Positions 1 to 8,077 of a DNA stretch of 64,000 bases are shown piece by piece. The first letter of the stretch is position 1. Each line of letters begins with the position of its first letter. This DNA comes from an uncultured Oscillospiraceae bacterium (lineage in GTDB: Bacteria > Bacillota > Clostridia > Oscillospirales > Oscillospiraceae), in NCBI GenBank assembly GCA_934569225.1, contig CAKTKC010000001.1:124001-188000 (forward strand), in the 5' to 3' direction. The notes below the pieces were generated by a model. It was not told the origin of the DNA and made no database searches. It saw nothing but the letters and a program-made list of their open reading frames with translations. Both the position numbers and the translations under genes were made by a program.

Positions 1-467
1 AGCTGGTAAAGCAGATCTGCCAGCAGCCCCTTTTCCTCCGAGATTTCCGCCCTTGCATTATGTTCCGCTATCATGTGGATCCATAGGTTTTCCAGATAGA
101 GCGAGGGCGGCGCGGTATACACGCCTCCGGTCAGCTTGCACTCTCTCAGAATCTCTTCCACAGCATTGCCGTTAAAATGGACCCAGAAGCGGCGGGTATC
201 GGGAAAATCCCGGTAACGCTGCGGCACGTACGGAGGATAAATTGCAAAGCAGCCCGGTGTGAGTAAATATGTCTGATTCAGGTATTCCACTTCAAGAGGC
301 CCGCAGGACAGATAGATAATGTGGTAGTCCTTTCGGCCAATCAGCCGGAAAGAGAGCATTTCGCTGTCACAAATCTGCCGGGTGCCGCAGCTGTTGACCT
401 GAAGGAAACCGTTGCTCTCCAGATTGGTTCTGTCAAGCTGGTCGCCATTGTGACTATAACAATACAT
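1..467 (-). CDS. AraC-family transcriptional regulator, N-terminal part (runs off window)
   Basis: Read on the minus strand, an open frame starts at an ATG at 467 with GGAGG seven bases upstream and continues past base 1, so only about 155 residues are visible. They form a cupin-like ligand-binding half: a SCG motif near residue 34, then GRKDYHIIYL, then a segment rich in Gly and Pro (TPGCFAIYPPYVPQRY). The same layout is seen in the complete AraC protein at 1093-1941. The helix-turn-helix half lies outside the window. It sits downstream of the rhamnose-mutarotase gene in the same direction and may be co-transcribed with it, so a role in sugar-responsive control is likely. The family call is good; the ligand is unknown. 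Confidence 0.8.
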   Translation of the reverse strand, partial: MYCYSHNGDQLDRTNLESNGFLQVNSCGTRQICDSEMLSFRLIGRKDYHIIYLSCGPLEVEYLNQTYLLTPGCFAIYPPYVPQRYRDFPDTRRFWVHFNGNAVEEILRECKLTGGVYTAPPSLYLENLWIHMIAEHNARAEISEEKGLLADLLYQ

Positions 468-551
468 AACGCCGCCTCCGCTGCAATTGCAGCATATAAT
501 ATAAATGCCTACCGGCTTCATGCAGCCGGATGACCGTTTGCGCCTGCGCTT

Positions 552-866
552 TCAGTCGAACAGAAACACCTGGCGAAGAAGCGGCTGCGCACCTGTTTCG
601 GGATCCTTATCCATCTTCATAACGTCTTTCATATACGTGTTCCATCTGTCTACAACCGCGCTTTGTGCCTGAACGCGGCCGGCTTCTTCCACACTGTCGC
701 ACTCATAGTAGCCGAAGAGGTCATTGCCTACGTTCCAGATTGTGTAATTGCGGATGCCTGCCTCATGGAGAACCTGTCTCATTTCCGGCCAGATATTGTT
801 ATGGCGGGTAATGTATTCCTCCAGTTTTCCGGGCAGAATTTCTGCTTTCCATGCATAGCGTTCCAT
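552..866 (-). CDS. rhaM: L-rhamnose mutarotase family protein
   Basis: A 104-residue protein of the L-rhamnose mutarotase (RhaM/RhaU, DUF718) family, which interconverts alpha and beta anomers of L-rhamnose before isomerisation. The start MERYAWKAEILPGK, the central His-containing HNNIWPEM segment, the IWN and DLFGYYEC strands and the VVDRWNTYM helix follow the family pattern, and the length matches. AGGAGG lies eight bases before the ATG. No rhamnose isomerase or rhamnulokinase is next to it, so it may serve another 6-deoxy or aldohexose sugar. Its upstream region carries a copy of the putative AraC operator found before the ABC importer, which suggests shared control. Confidence 0.88.
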   Translation of the reverse strand: MERYAWKAEILPGKLEEYITRHNNIWPEMRQVLHEAGIRNYTIWNVGNDLFGYYECDSVEEAGRVQAQSAVVDRWNTYMKDVMKMDKDPETGAQPLLRQVFLFD

Positions 867-1014
867 GACGAAACCTCCTAATAAATAGTAAAATGCTTAT
901 CGGTTAATGCTGTCGAATGATTGCTTGCGCATGTAAGGGTGACGCCCCTTCCGGAAGTGTTACGGCGCAGGAATGGGTGAAAGCGCGCCTCCCCGACAAA
1001 AGCGGGGATACAGC

Positions 1015-1088
1015 ACTATAGCCAAAAAATGCATATTTGATTTGTACAATATGCAGGTTCAAATAAGCGGAAATGTCCATGTTTGCAA
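1015..1088 (-). promoter_or_regulatory. rhaM promoter with putative AraC operator copy 1
   Basis: On the minus strand a TATAGT -10-like box lies at 1015-1020 with no good -35 box. In its place are the palindrome TTGTACAA (1042-1049) and, 22 bases further upstream, AATGTCCATGTTTGCAA (1072-1088, plus-strand reading). The same two words occur before the ABC importer (1997-2035). A weak -35 beside a bipartite site fits an activator-dependent promoter. Binding by the AraC protein of 1093-1941 is inferred. Confidence 0.5.
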
Positions 1089-1092
1089 GAAA

Positions 1093-1941
1093 TTAGAACT
1101 GGTACTTACGCCGGCTGTTGTCGCGGTAGGCTTTGGGAGACAGGCCATATGTCTTGCTGAACAGGCGGCTGAAATACAGCGGATCGGAGAAACCAACGGT
1201 GTCAGATATCTCGGCAATACTCATTGTCGAGTCCCGCAGGTAGGTCTTGGCCCACTCCAGGCGCAGACGTGTCAGGTACTGGTGAGGGGAAATGCCCACG
1301 GTCTTCGTGAATAGATGCGAGAACCGGCTGCTGGACAGATTCACCGAGGCAGCATACTGCTCCACGCTGAAGTCCTCCGATAAGTGGGACTTCATGTGCT
1401 CCATGGCATGGAGAATGTCCTTGCGGATGGCGGGCTTGGAGGGATTGCTGCTCTGCGCCAGAATGGAGATGATTTGCATAAGCAGAGCGTTCTCTTCCAA
1501 AATAAAATTGTCGGACTTCACCAAATGCACCCGCAGAATCTGCCGGAACAAGCACTCGAAAGCCGTTCGCTCTGTGATGGTATACACCGGCGGAGAAGCC
1601 GGAGAGATAAATCGCATGGCCTCATCAACGGCGGCCCCGGTAAAATGCAGATAATAGGTGGTGGCGTCGCCTTCCGCGGTAAATGTGTACATATGCCGCA
1701 CACCGGGGTACCAGACGCCGCACTGGCCGCTCTCAATGCGCACCTTCTGGGTGCCGATTTCCGCATCCACATAGCCGCTGATCAAATATAATATGTGATA
1801 GTCGCCGCGGCCGTGGGAGCGCAGAATGGTGAAATCGTGGCTGTTAGGGTGCTCGCTGCCGCAGGAATTCACCTGAATCAGACGGCTGGGAGGAAAATCC
1901 GTGGTATCAAAAAATTCTAAAACCGGTCTTTGCTTTGCCAT
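1093..1941 (-). CDS. AraC-family transcriptional regulator
   Basis: A 282-residue regulator with an N-terminal cupin domain (about residues 20-150, including SCGSEHPNSHDF and GDYHILYLISGY) and a C-terminal double helix-turn-helix (about 180-275). The second half shows ARAC hallmarks: VNLSSSRFSHLFTKTVGISPHQYL and IAEISDTVGFSDPLYFSRLFSKTYGLSPKAYR. The ATG at 1941 is chosen because AGGAGG precedes it; the frame is open further upstream but that part is antisense to the solute-binding-protein gene. The gene is divergent from the ABC importer and faces rhaM, with matching operator-like words on both sides. It is therefore probably the local sugar-responsive regulator of the importer operon and of rhaM. 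Confidence 0.9.
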   Translation of the reverse strand: MAKQRPVLEFFDTTDFPPSRLIQVNSCGSEHPNSHDFTILRSHGRGDYHILYLISGYVDAEIGTQKVRIESGQCGVWYPGVRHMYTFTAEGDATTYYLHFTGAAVDEAMRFISPASPPVYTITERTAFECLFRQILRVHLVKSDNFILEENALLMQIISILAQSSNPSKPAIRKDILHAMEHMKSHLSEDFSVEQYAASVNLSSSRFSHLFTKTVGISPHQYLTRLRLEWAKTYLRDSTMSIAEISDTVGFSDPLYFSRLFSKTYGLSPKAYRDNSRRKYQF

Positions 1942-1983
1942 GGTAAGCGCCTCCTGTTTCCGGCAAGTCAAATCTCTAAATGT

Positions 1984-2076
1984 ATCATACCACAACTTGT
2001 ACAAAAAGCAATAGCAAGAATGTCCATGTTTACAACATTTTTTTGCATTCCGCAAATATGGAGAATGCTGTATTCT
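1984..2076. promoter_or_regulatory. Divergent araC / ABC-importer control region with putative operator copy 2
   Basis: On the minus strand TTGCTT (2006-2011) and TATGAT (1984-1989), 16 bases apart, make a promoter for the araC gene. The palindrome TTGTACAA (1997-2004) lies inside its spacer, a position that would repress. AATGTCCATGTTTACAA (2019-2035) follows 14 bases on. For the importer a TATTCT -10 is seen at 2071-2076 with no clear -35, so the operator ends just upstream of where -35 should be, a typical activator position. Autorepression plus activation of the importer is inferred. Confidence 0.5.
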
Positions 2077-2136
2077 AAATGCAAAGCAGAGGAGCCAGCG
2101 AGCAGCCTCTGCCGAAGAAATTAGGAGGAATAAACG

Positions 2137-3477
2137 ATGAAAAAAGCACTTGCCCTTTTGCTGGTTCTTATGATGCTGGTTTCCATGACTGCCTGCGGAA
2201 GTTCCGGAAAAACCGAAGCTCCTAAGACCGAAACCGAAGCCCCCAAGACTGAGACCACCGTTGCCGAGGGCGGCGAAGAGGCTCCCGCTGCCAGCGGCAC
2301 CATCACCGTTGCTACCACCATGATGGACGAGAAGCTGGAGTGCATGAAAGAAGTCTATGCTGCTTTTGAAGCCGAAACTGGTATTCATGTTGAGCTGATT
2401 GCTCCCGGCAACGACTACGAGTCTCAGCTGAAGACCATGATGGCCTCCAACTCTCTGCCCGACGTCTTTGAAACCCACGGCTGGTCCCTCATCCGCTACA
2501 GTGAGTACCTGAAGCCCGTTAACGATCAGCCCTGGTTCGATACCATGGATCTGGATTCCGTCGGCGGTGTCTGTGCTGACGAAAATGGCAAGATTTACGC
2601 TCTGGTTCAGACCATTTCCGTTTCCGGTATCTGCTACAACAAGGACACCCTGGATGCGGTCGGCATTGACCCCACCAAGATCGTTACCTGGGCTGATTGG
2701 GAAGCTGCCGCTGACAAGCTGGTTGCTGCCGGTTACGTTCCTCTGGTCATCGGCGGCTCCGTCAGCGGCAATGCGGCTGGTATGCTGGGCTCCGTTGCTC
2801 CTACCTTCTGGACTGACGAAGGCGCAAAGTACGACCTGGCCGCTGAGCTGCAGGGCGGCACCTTTGACTTCGATACCTACGGCACCGAGCTGTACAATAT
2901 GTTCCTGGATTGGTGGAACAAGGGCTATGTCAACGAGGATGTCCTGACTCTGGACGGCCCCGGCGCGCAGCAGATGCTGGGCTCCGGTGAGGCTGCGTTC
3001 ATGGTCCGCGGCGCCGACAACATCGCCACTGCCAGATATTACTACCCCGAGGCCAATATGGGCATCATCCCCATGTGCGCTTCCGCTGACGGGGCTCCCT
3101 CCTTCCGTATCGGTGAAGGCATGGCCTACGGCGTCTGGAAGGACACCAAGAACGAGGCCGCCTGCTGGGCTCTGCTGGAGTACCTGGCTCGTCCTGAGGT
3201 TGCTGGCAAGATTGCTGATGTTACCGGTGGCCTGCCCTGCATCAAGGGTGCATCCACTGGTGATACCTACGTAGCCGAATGCTACGCCAAGGCAGTTGCC
3301 GATTGCAACGGCTTCGTGCAGTATGACAACGTGTTTGACCGCAAGTACTTCCCCTCCGGCATGTGGGGCATCATGGGCGGCAGCATCCAGATGCTGCTGG
3401 ACGATGGCAATGTCAAGGCCGCTGTTGACTACCTGGCCGAGAACTACCAGAACCTTTACGAGCAGGCACATTCCTGA
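2137..3477 (+). CDS. ABC sugar transporter, solute-binding lipoprotein
   Basis: A 446-residue extracellular solute-binding protein of family 1 (MalE/UgpB-like), expected to deliver a sugar or oligosaccharide to the two permeases that follow. A lipoprotein signal peptide is clear: positive MKK start, hydrophobic core and a lipobox ending at the Cys of SMTACG, then a low-complexity tether with two EAPKTET repeats. The mature part begins with TITVATTMMDEKLECMKEVYAAFEAETGI and contains SLPDVFETHGW, both usual in this family. AGGAGG precedes the ATG. It is the first gene of a long operon; a hairpin after it may keep its mRNA more abundant than that of the permeases. Substrate not deducible. Confidence 0.92.
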   Translation: MKKALALLLVLMMLVSMTACGSSGKTEAPKTETEAPKTETTVAEGGEEAPAASGTITVATTMMDEKLECMKEVYAAFEAETGIHVELIAPGNDYESQLKTMMASNSLPDVFETHGWSLIRYSEYLKPVNDQPWFDTMDLDSVGGVCADENGKIYALVQTISVSGICYNKDTLDAVGIDPTKIVTWADWEAAADKLVAAGYVPLVIGGSVSGNAAGMLGSVAPTFWTDEGAKYDLAAELQGGTFDFDTYGTELYNMFLDWWNKGYVNEDVLTLDGPGAQQMLGSGEAAFMVRGADNIATARYYYPEANMGIIPMCASADGAPSFRIGEGMAYGVWKDTKNEAACWALLEYLARPEVAGKIADVTGGLPCIKGASTGDTYVAECYAKAVADCNGFVQYDNVFDRKYFPSGMWGIMGGSIQMLLDDGNVKAAVDYLAENYQNLYEQAHS

Positions 3478-3552
3478 GAATAAGCCAGTCGGTTATACAG
3501 ATCACAGAACAGTCTCAAGGCAGATATCTGATCGATAGGCTGTAACCTACGG

Positions 3553-3582
3553 ATGCCGGATGGTGTTACAACCATCCGGCAT
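3553..3582 (+). terminator. Hairpin between solute-binding protein and permease genes
   Basis: A perfect 12-bp stem ATGCCGGATGGT / ACCATCCGGCAT with a six-base loop is followed by only TTTC. It can act as a partial terminator or 3' stabiliser that raises binding-protein over permease expression. The rest of the 164-base gap (3478-3641) shows no gene. Confidence 0.6.
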
Positions 3583-3641
3583 TTTCAAAAGAAGCTGGTT
3601 CCAGACAGCTTACCAACGCAAAGAAAGGCCAGGATGTGTAA

Positions 3642-4511
3642 ATGAAAAAAATCAGGCGGAATATGAATTTCCTCTATATACCTGCCCTTGCGGTGATGAT
3701 ATGCTTTATCATCTACCCGCTGCTCCGGGGCGTGTTTATTTCGCTGTTCCAGTGGAACGGCTATTCACAAAGTATGAAATTTGTCGGACTGAAGAATTAT
3801 CTCAGTTTGTTTTCTGATAAAAAATTTGTAAATTCCTTCCTCAATACCCTGCTCTACGGCTTTGGCTCCGCCCTGCTTCAGAATATTTTTGGCCTGGGGC
3901 TGGCGCTGCTGGTGGACTGCAAGTTCAAGACCAACAATCTGCTGCGTACCATTGTGTACCTGCCGGTCATGGTCTCCAGCCTGGTCATGGGCTACATCAT
4001 GTATTTCTTCCTCCAGTACAACCACGGCGTGCTCAATGAGGTGCTGGCCTGGTTCAACATCGAACCCATCAACTGGCTGAAGGATGCCAACCGGGGCAAA
4101 ATCTTCATTACCCTGATCAATAGCTGGCAGTATGTGGGCATGGCCATGATCGTCTATCTGGCCGGTCTTCAGAATATCCCGACCATGTACATGGAGGCTG
4201 CAGCCCTGGACGGCGGCAACTGGTGGAACGTGTTCTGGCATGTGACCCTGCCTCTGCTGATTCCTGCCATGACCACGGCCGTTGTGACCAACGTTATCGG
4301 CGGCCTGAAGCTGAATGACGTGGTTATCTCCCTGACCAATGGCGGGCCGGCGAACAAAACGCACTCGCTGTCTACCTTCATCTCCTATAACTATTTCGAG
4401 ATGGAGAAAGCGGGCTACGCGTCGGCAATTGGTATCTTCATGTTCGTATTCATCTATATCGTTTCCACGCTGCTTACCAATTTCTTCAAGAGGCGGGAGG
4501 TGCAGTACTGA
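3642..4511 (+). CDS. ABC sugar transporter permease (MalF/UgpA type)
   Basis: A 289-residue inner-membrane permease with about six hydrophobic segments. The EAA loop that docks the ATPase is seen near residues 185-210 (EAAALDGGNWWNVFWHVTLPLL). The first segment, MNFLYIPALAVMICFIIYPL, is the usual start for this family. The stop codon overlaps the start of the next permease (TGATG at 4509-4513), so the two are translationally coupled. No ATPase gene is present in the cluster. As in many Firmicutes, energy probably comes from a shared MsmX-type ATPase elsewhere, which is inferred. Confidence 0.93.
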   Translation: MKKIRRNMNFLYIPALAVMICFIIYPLLRGVFISLFQWNGYSQSMKFVGLKNYLSLFSDKKFVNSFLNTLLYGFGSALLQNIFGLGLALLVDCKFKTNNLLRTIVYLPVMVSSLVMGYIMYFFLQYNHGVLNEVLAWFNIEPINWLKDANRGKIFITLINSWQYVGMAMIVYLAGLQNIPTMYMEAAALDGGNWWNVFWHVTLPLLIPAMTTAVVTNVIGGLKLNDVVISLTNGGPANKTHSLSTFISYNYFEMEKAGYASAIGIFMFVFIYIVSTLLTNFFKRREVQY

Positions 4512-5359
4512 TGCCGAAGGGTGAAACTGTTACGAAAAAGAAACAGAGCAAGAATGTGGGCAAGAACATCGCCAGCATCCTGATCTGTATGCTGTATCTG
4601 CTGCCGCTGTATGTTCTGGTGAACATGGCGTTCAAGCTGCCGACGGATCTGGGAAGCCGCCTGACGCTGCCCACCTATCTGAGCTTCGTGAACTTCAAGG
4701 AAGCCTTCAAGGATGACAGCCTGATCCGTGCCCTGGGTAATACGGTCGTTATCACTCTGGGCGTTGTGAGCATCGAAGTCGTGTTTGGCTGTATGGCTGC
4801 TTTCCCCCTCTCCAGGAACAAATCCCGGTTCAACAGCATGATCGAGGCCGTGGTGCTGGGCGTGATGATGATCCCCGCGCTGTCCATTCTGGTCGGCGTA
4901 TACACGGAAATCGTATCCCTGAACGGCATCAACCACCTGTGGGCCGTCATCGCGATCGAAAGCGCCTTCGGCCTGCCCCTGTCCGTTTACATGTATAAGA
5001 ACTTCATCACCTCCATTCCCATGGCTCTGGACGAAGCCGGCATTCTGGACGGCGCCAGCAGCCTGCGGCTGTTCTGGAGTGTGATCCTGCCGCAGCTGAA
5101 GCCCGTTACCGTGTCCATCATCATCATGAAGGGCATCAGCGCGTGGAATACTTATCTATACCCCTCTTACATTTTACAGAAGCCGGAAAAGTATACGCTG
5201 GTGCTGCTGATCAAGAAATACTTCGGCGGCGCGGACAGCCAGCAGAACCTCCACGGCGCAGCCGCTGTGACCGTTCTGTGCATCCTGCCGTTGATTGTCA
5301 TCTACCTGTGCCTGCAGAAGTACTTCATCAAGGGCCAGATCGACAGCTCTGTGAAGTGA
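4511..5359 (+). CDS. ABC sugar transporter permease (MalG/UgpE type)
   Basis: A 282-residue permease, partner of the preceding one. It has a positively charged N-terminus (TKKKQSKNVGKN), then about six membrane spans. The EAA loop is DEAGILDGASSLRLFWSVILPQLKP, near residues 175-200. It overlaps the upstream gene by one base. The C-terminal end (FIKGQIDSSVK) matches the G-A-V/S-K ending usual in MalG-type permeases. A short inverted repeat follows at 5375-5400. Confidence 0.93.
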   Translation: MPKGETVTKKKQSKNVGKNIASILICMLYLLPLYVLVNMAFKLPTDLGSRLTLPTYLSFVNFKEAFKDDSLIRALGNTVVITLGVVSIEVVFGCMAAFPLSRNKSRFNSMIEAVVLGVMMIPALSILVGVYTEIVSLNGINHLWAVIAIESAFGLPLSVYMYKNFITSIPMALDEAGILDGASSLRLFWSVILPQLKPVTVSIIIMKGISAWNTYLYPSYILQKPEKYTLVLLIKKYFGGADSQQNLHGAAAVTVLCILPLIVIYLCLQKYFIKGQIDSSVK

Positions 5360-5374
5360 CAAATTTGCTCCGCA

Positions 5375-5400
5375 AAATGCCGATCTGAAGATCGGCATTT
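5375..5400 (+). terminator. Hairpin after permease genes
   Basis: An 11-bp perfect stem (AAATGCCGATC / GATCGGCATTT) with a TGAA loop, followed by GCTTTG. The T-run is weak, so it probably allows read-through into the catabolic genes and sets the importer/enzyme ratio. Confidence 0.5.
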
Positions 5401-5457
5401 GCTTTGAAAACGGATCCGAATGGTTCCGCTGATCTACATGCCAAAGGAGAGCTTACG

Positions 5458-6288
5458 ATGTATCCGAACATTCCTGCATACTACAGAATCACGCCCGAGG
5501 AGCTTTCGGCAAATGCCCGTATTCCCGTGACGGTAATGGAGGACGCCGGAGAGGTCCTGTCCAACTACGCCTTCCAGATGCTTCTGGAGATCGAGCAGAA
5601 CAACCGGGAGGGCAGAAAGACCGTATTCATTCTGCCCTGCGGCCCCACGGCCCAGTATCCCATCTTTGCCCGCCTGGTCAATCGCAGAAGGACAAGCCTG
5701 CGAAACGTCTGGTTTATCAACATGGACGAGCTGCTTACCGCCGAGGGAGAGTGGATACCCGAGGACGATCCCCAGTCCTTCCACCGGCAGATGAACGAGC
5801 AGCTTTATGACCGCATCGATCCGACCCTTCTCATGCCAAAAGAGCAGCGGGTTTTCCCGGATCCCCGGGATCCCGGCGCCATTGGCCGCCTGATTGATGC
5901 GCTGGGCGGCGTGGATATGGTCATGGGAGGAATTGCCCTCAATGGGCATCTGGCCTTCAATGAGCCGGAGCCGGAAATGTCCGTGGAGGAATTTGCCGCG
6001 CTTCCCACCCGGGTGCTGGAGCTGACGGCTCCCACCATTGTGAAGAACGGAATTATCGGGCTGGGCGGCGCTTACGATGTGTTCCCAACCAGAGCCATCA
6101 CCGTGGGTATGAAGGAAATGCTGGGAGCCAGGCGCATTCTGGTATCCATGATGCTGGATATGCAGCGTGCCGCCATCCGCCATGCCCTGCACGGCGAGGT
6201 CAGCGCGTCTTTCCCGGTTACGCTGCTGCAGAATCACCCCAATGCGGAAATCATGATTTCCCGGAATGTGAGCAAGATGCCTTTCTGA
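5458..6288 (+). CDS. NagB-family (glucosamine-6-phosphate deaminase-like) protein
   Basis: A 276-residue member of the glucosamine-6-phosphate deaminase / 6-phosphogluconolactonase fold. Family landmarks are a phosphate-binding-like loop (ILPCGPTAQYPIF), NMDEL (the NMDE motif with the NagB general base) and GHLAFNEP. In E. coli NagB the loop reads NDGHIAFNEP; here it reads LNGHLAFNEP, so the Asp of the Asp-His-Glu ring-opening set is Asn. The typical GSTP signature is also altered. A sugar-phosphate isomerase or deaminase role on an unusual substrate, or loss of deamination, is possible. The start at 5458 is chosen for its AAAGGAG site; an earlier in-frame ATG at 5404 has none. It is the first enzyme gene after the importer. 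Confidence 0.8.
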   Translation: MYPNIPAYYRITPEELSANARIPVTVMEDAGEVLSNYAFQMLLEIEQNNREGRKTVFILPCGPTAQYPIFARLVNRRRTSLRNVWFINMDELLTAEGEWIPEDDPQSFHRQMNEQLYDRIDPTLLMPKEQRVFPDPRDPGAIGRLIDALGGVDMVMGGIALNGHLAFNEPEPEMSVEEFAALPTRVLELTAPTIVKNGIIGLGGAYDVFPTRAITVGMKEMLGARRILVSMMLDMQRAAIRHALHGEVSASFPVTLLQNHPNAEIMISRNVSKMPF

Positions 6289-6339
6289 AAAGGCGTTTGC
6301 ATAGAAACTCAATGTATTTATGTGGAGGAAGTTACGAAA

Positions 6340-7395
6340 ATGAAAGCGATTTCGGTAGATGAGCTAAAACGCGTCAGCGTGGAGGCACTGCGCAAGGCGG
6401 GCCTGACGGCCGAAGACGCCGCCGCCGCGGCGGAGGTTCTGGTGACCACGGATACCTTCGGCGTGCTGTCCCACGGAACCAAAAATCTGTACCCCTACAT
6501 CCTGAAAATGCAGGCCGGCGGCTTGAATGCTGCCGCGCAGCCCACCGTTGAGAAGGAAGGCCCCTCCTGGGCAATCGTCAACGGCAACAATTCGCTGGGT
6601 ATGCTCAGCGGCTGCAAGGCCATGGAGTTGGCCATCGAGAAGGCCAAAAAGACCGGTATCGCCTATGTGGGCGTGCATGACAGCTGCCATTTCGGCGCCG
6701 CGGGCTACTATGCCAATCTGGCCGCGAAGGCGGGCATGATCGGACTGTCTATGAGCAACGCCGACCCCAATATGGCCATTCCCAACAGCTGCGGCGTGGC
6801 CATCGGCAACAATCCCTTCTCCTTTGCCGCTCCCACAGGCGACGGCAAGAGTCTGTTCCTGGATATCGCCCTGAGCAACGTTGCCGCGCTGAAGGTGGTC
6901 ATGGCAAAGGAAAAGGGGCAGAGCGTACCCAGCTCCTGGCTCATTGACGAGAACGGCCAGCCCACATCCGATCCCAGCGGTTTCCCGGAGAAGTCTCATC
7001 TGCAGCCTATGGCCGCCCATAAGGGCTATGGACTTGCCATGATGGTGGAGACACTGGCTTCCGTGCTAACCTGCGCCGGTGTGCTGAGCCAGGTAACCAG
7101 CTGGAACCTGAAGATGTCGGACAAGAACGGCGCGGGTCACGCCTTCATCGCCATCGATATTTCCCAGATGATGGATATGGATGTATTCACCGCCCGGATG
7201 CAGCGGATGATCGCCGAGCTGAAGCGCGCGCCTCTGGCCAAGGGCGCTTCCCAGATCTTTGTCCCCGGTGAAATGGAGTGGACAAAGCGGGAAAAGGCGC
7301 TGACCGAGAACCGGCTGGAGCTGACGGACGTGATGGTGGAAAATCTGGAAAAGCTGGCCGATATGTACGGCATGAGCGTACACTTTTTGGAGTAA
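6340..7395 (+). CDS. Ldh2-family (malate/L-lactate/ureidoglycolate type) dehydrogenase
   Basis: A 351-residue NAD(P)-dependent oxidoreductase of the Ldh_2 family (YlbC/YiaK/AllD-like). These enzymes oxidise 2-hydroxy acids or reduce 2-keto acids, including 2,3-diketo-L-gulonate and keto-sugar acids. Landmarks are TFGVLSHGTKNL, VGVHDSCHFGAAGYY, MSNADPNMAIP, GNNPFSFAAP and HKGYGLAMMVE. The ATG at 6340 has GGAGG 11 bases upstream; an in-frame GTG at 6322 has no such site. In this operon it could oxidise a sugar acid or reduce a 2-keto-3-deoxy acid. The exact substrate is not readable. Confidence 0.85.
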   Translation: MKAISVDELKRVSVEALRKAGLTAEDAAAAAEVLVTTDTFGVLSHGTKNLYPYILKMQAGGLNAAAQPTVEKEGPSWAIVNGNNSLGMLSGCKAMELAIEKAKKTGIAYVGVHDSCHFGAAGYYANLAAKAGMIGLSMSNADPNMAIPNSCGVAIGNNPFSFAAPTGDGKSLFLDIALSNVAALKVVMAKEKGQSVPSSWLIDENGQPTSDPSGFPEKSHLQPMAAHKGYGLAMMVETLASVLTCAGVLSQVTSWNLKMSDKNGAGHAFIAIDISQMMDMDVFTARMQRMIAELKRAPLAKGASQIFVPGEMEWTKREKALTENRLELTDVMVENLEKLADMYGMSVHFLE

Positions 7396-7407
7396 GGAGA
7401 GAACAGT

Positions 7408-8064
7408 ATGGTTGAGCTAATGAATGATATTCTGAAAGTCACCGGTATCTGCCCCATTATTGCCTCTGCCGAGGACGATATGGCCATCCCCGCTGCCCAG
7501 GCATTGGTTGTCGGCGGTCTGCCCGTGGTGGAAGTGCTGATGCGCAGCGACAACGCCATGTCCAACATGGCGAACATCGCCAAAAATGTCCCTGAGATCA
7601 TCGTGGGCGCCGGAACGGTTTACGACCTGGATACGGCCAAGGAAGCCATCGACAACGGCGCTCAGTTCATCGTCATGCCCGGCTGGGGACGCAAGGTGGT
7701 GGAATACTGCCTGGATAAGAAAATTCCCGTGATTCCCGGCTGCGTTACGCCCGGCGAGATCACCACCGCCATCGAGTACGGCCTGGATGTGGTAAAGTTC
7801 TTCCCTGTGTATCAGCTTGGCGGCCTGGACGTGCTGAATCACTACAGCGGCACGTTCCCCAGGGTGCGTTATGTGGTGACGGGCGCGTTGGACGAAAACA
7901 ACTTCCTGCCCCTTCTGCGCAACCGGAACATTCTGGCCTGCGGCGGCGACTGGATGTTTACCCAGGGGAACGCGCTGGTCAACCGGGACTACGAGCTGGT
8001 TGCCAAAAATCTGAGAAATTCCGTCTATCGGGCGCAGGATCTGCGCAACAGTCTGCCGAAGTAA
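7408..8064 (+). CDS. KDPG/KHG aldolase-like protein
   Basis: A 218-residue class I aldolase of the Eda family, which cleaves 2-keto-3-deoxy-6-phospho-sugar acids to pyruvate and an aldehyde phosphate. Visible residues are the Schiff-base Lys in DVVKFFPVYQLGG, the catalytic Glu in VVEVLMRSD (usual form IEVTLRT), GAGTVYD and PGCVTPGEI. The length fits the family. It lies 12 bases after the Ldh2 gene with GGAG before the ATG, so it is in the same transcript. With the PfkB kinase and a sugar-acid dehydratase it would complete an Entner-Doudoroff-like branch; that assignment is inferred. Confidence 0.87.
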   Translation: MVELMNDILKVTGICPIIASAEDDMAIPAAQALVVGGLPVVEVLMRSDNAMSNMANIAKNVPEIIVGAGTVYDLDTAKEAIDNGAQFIVMPGWGRKVVEYCLDKKIPVIPGCVTPGEITTAIEYGLDVVKFFPVYQLGGLDVLNHYSGTFPRVRYVVTGALDENNFLPLLRNRNILACGGDWMFTQGNALVNRDYELVAKNLRNSVYRAQDLRNSLPK

Positions 8065-8077
8065 GGGAGGAAAGAAT

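Noticed and set aside
990..1008. Terminator after the AraC gene (CCCCG / CGGGG)
   Set aside because: The stem has only five base pairs with a loop of seven and no T-run.
1942..3471. Upstream extension of the AraC gene on the minus strand to 3471
   Set aside because: The extension is antisense to the solute-binding-protein gene and its residues are compositionally biased. The ATG at 1941 has AGGAGG and gives a normal AraC length.
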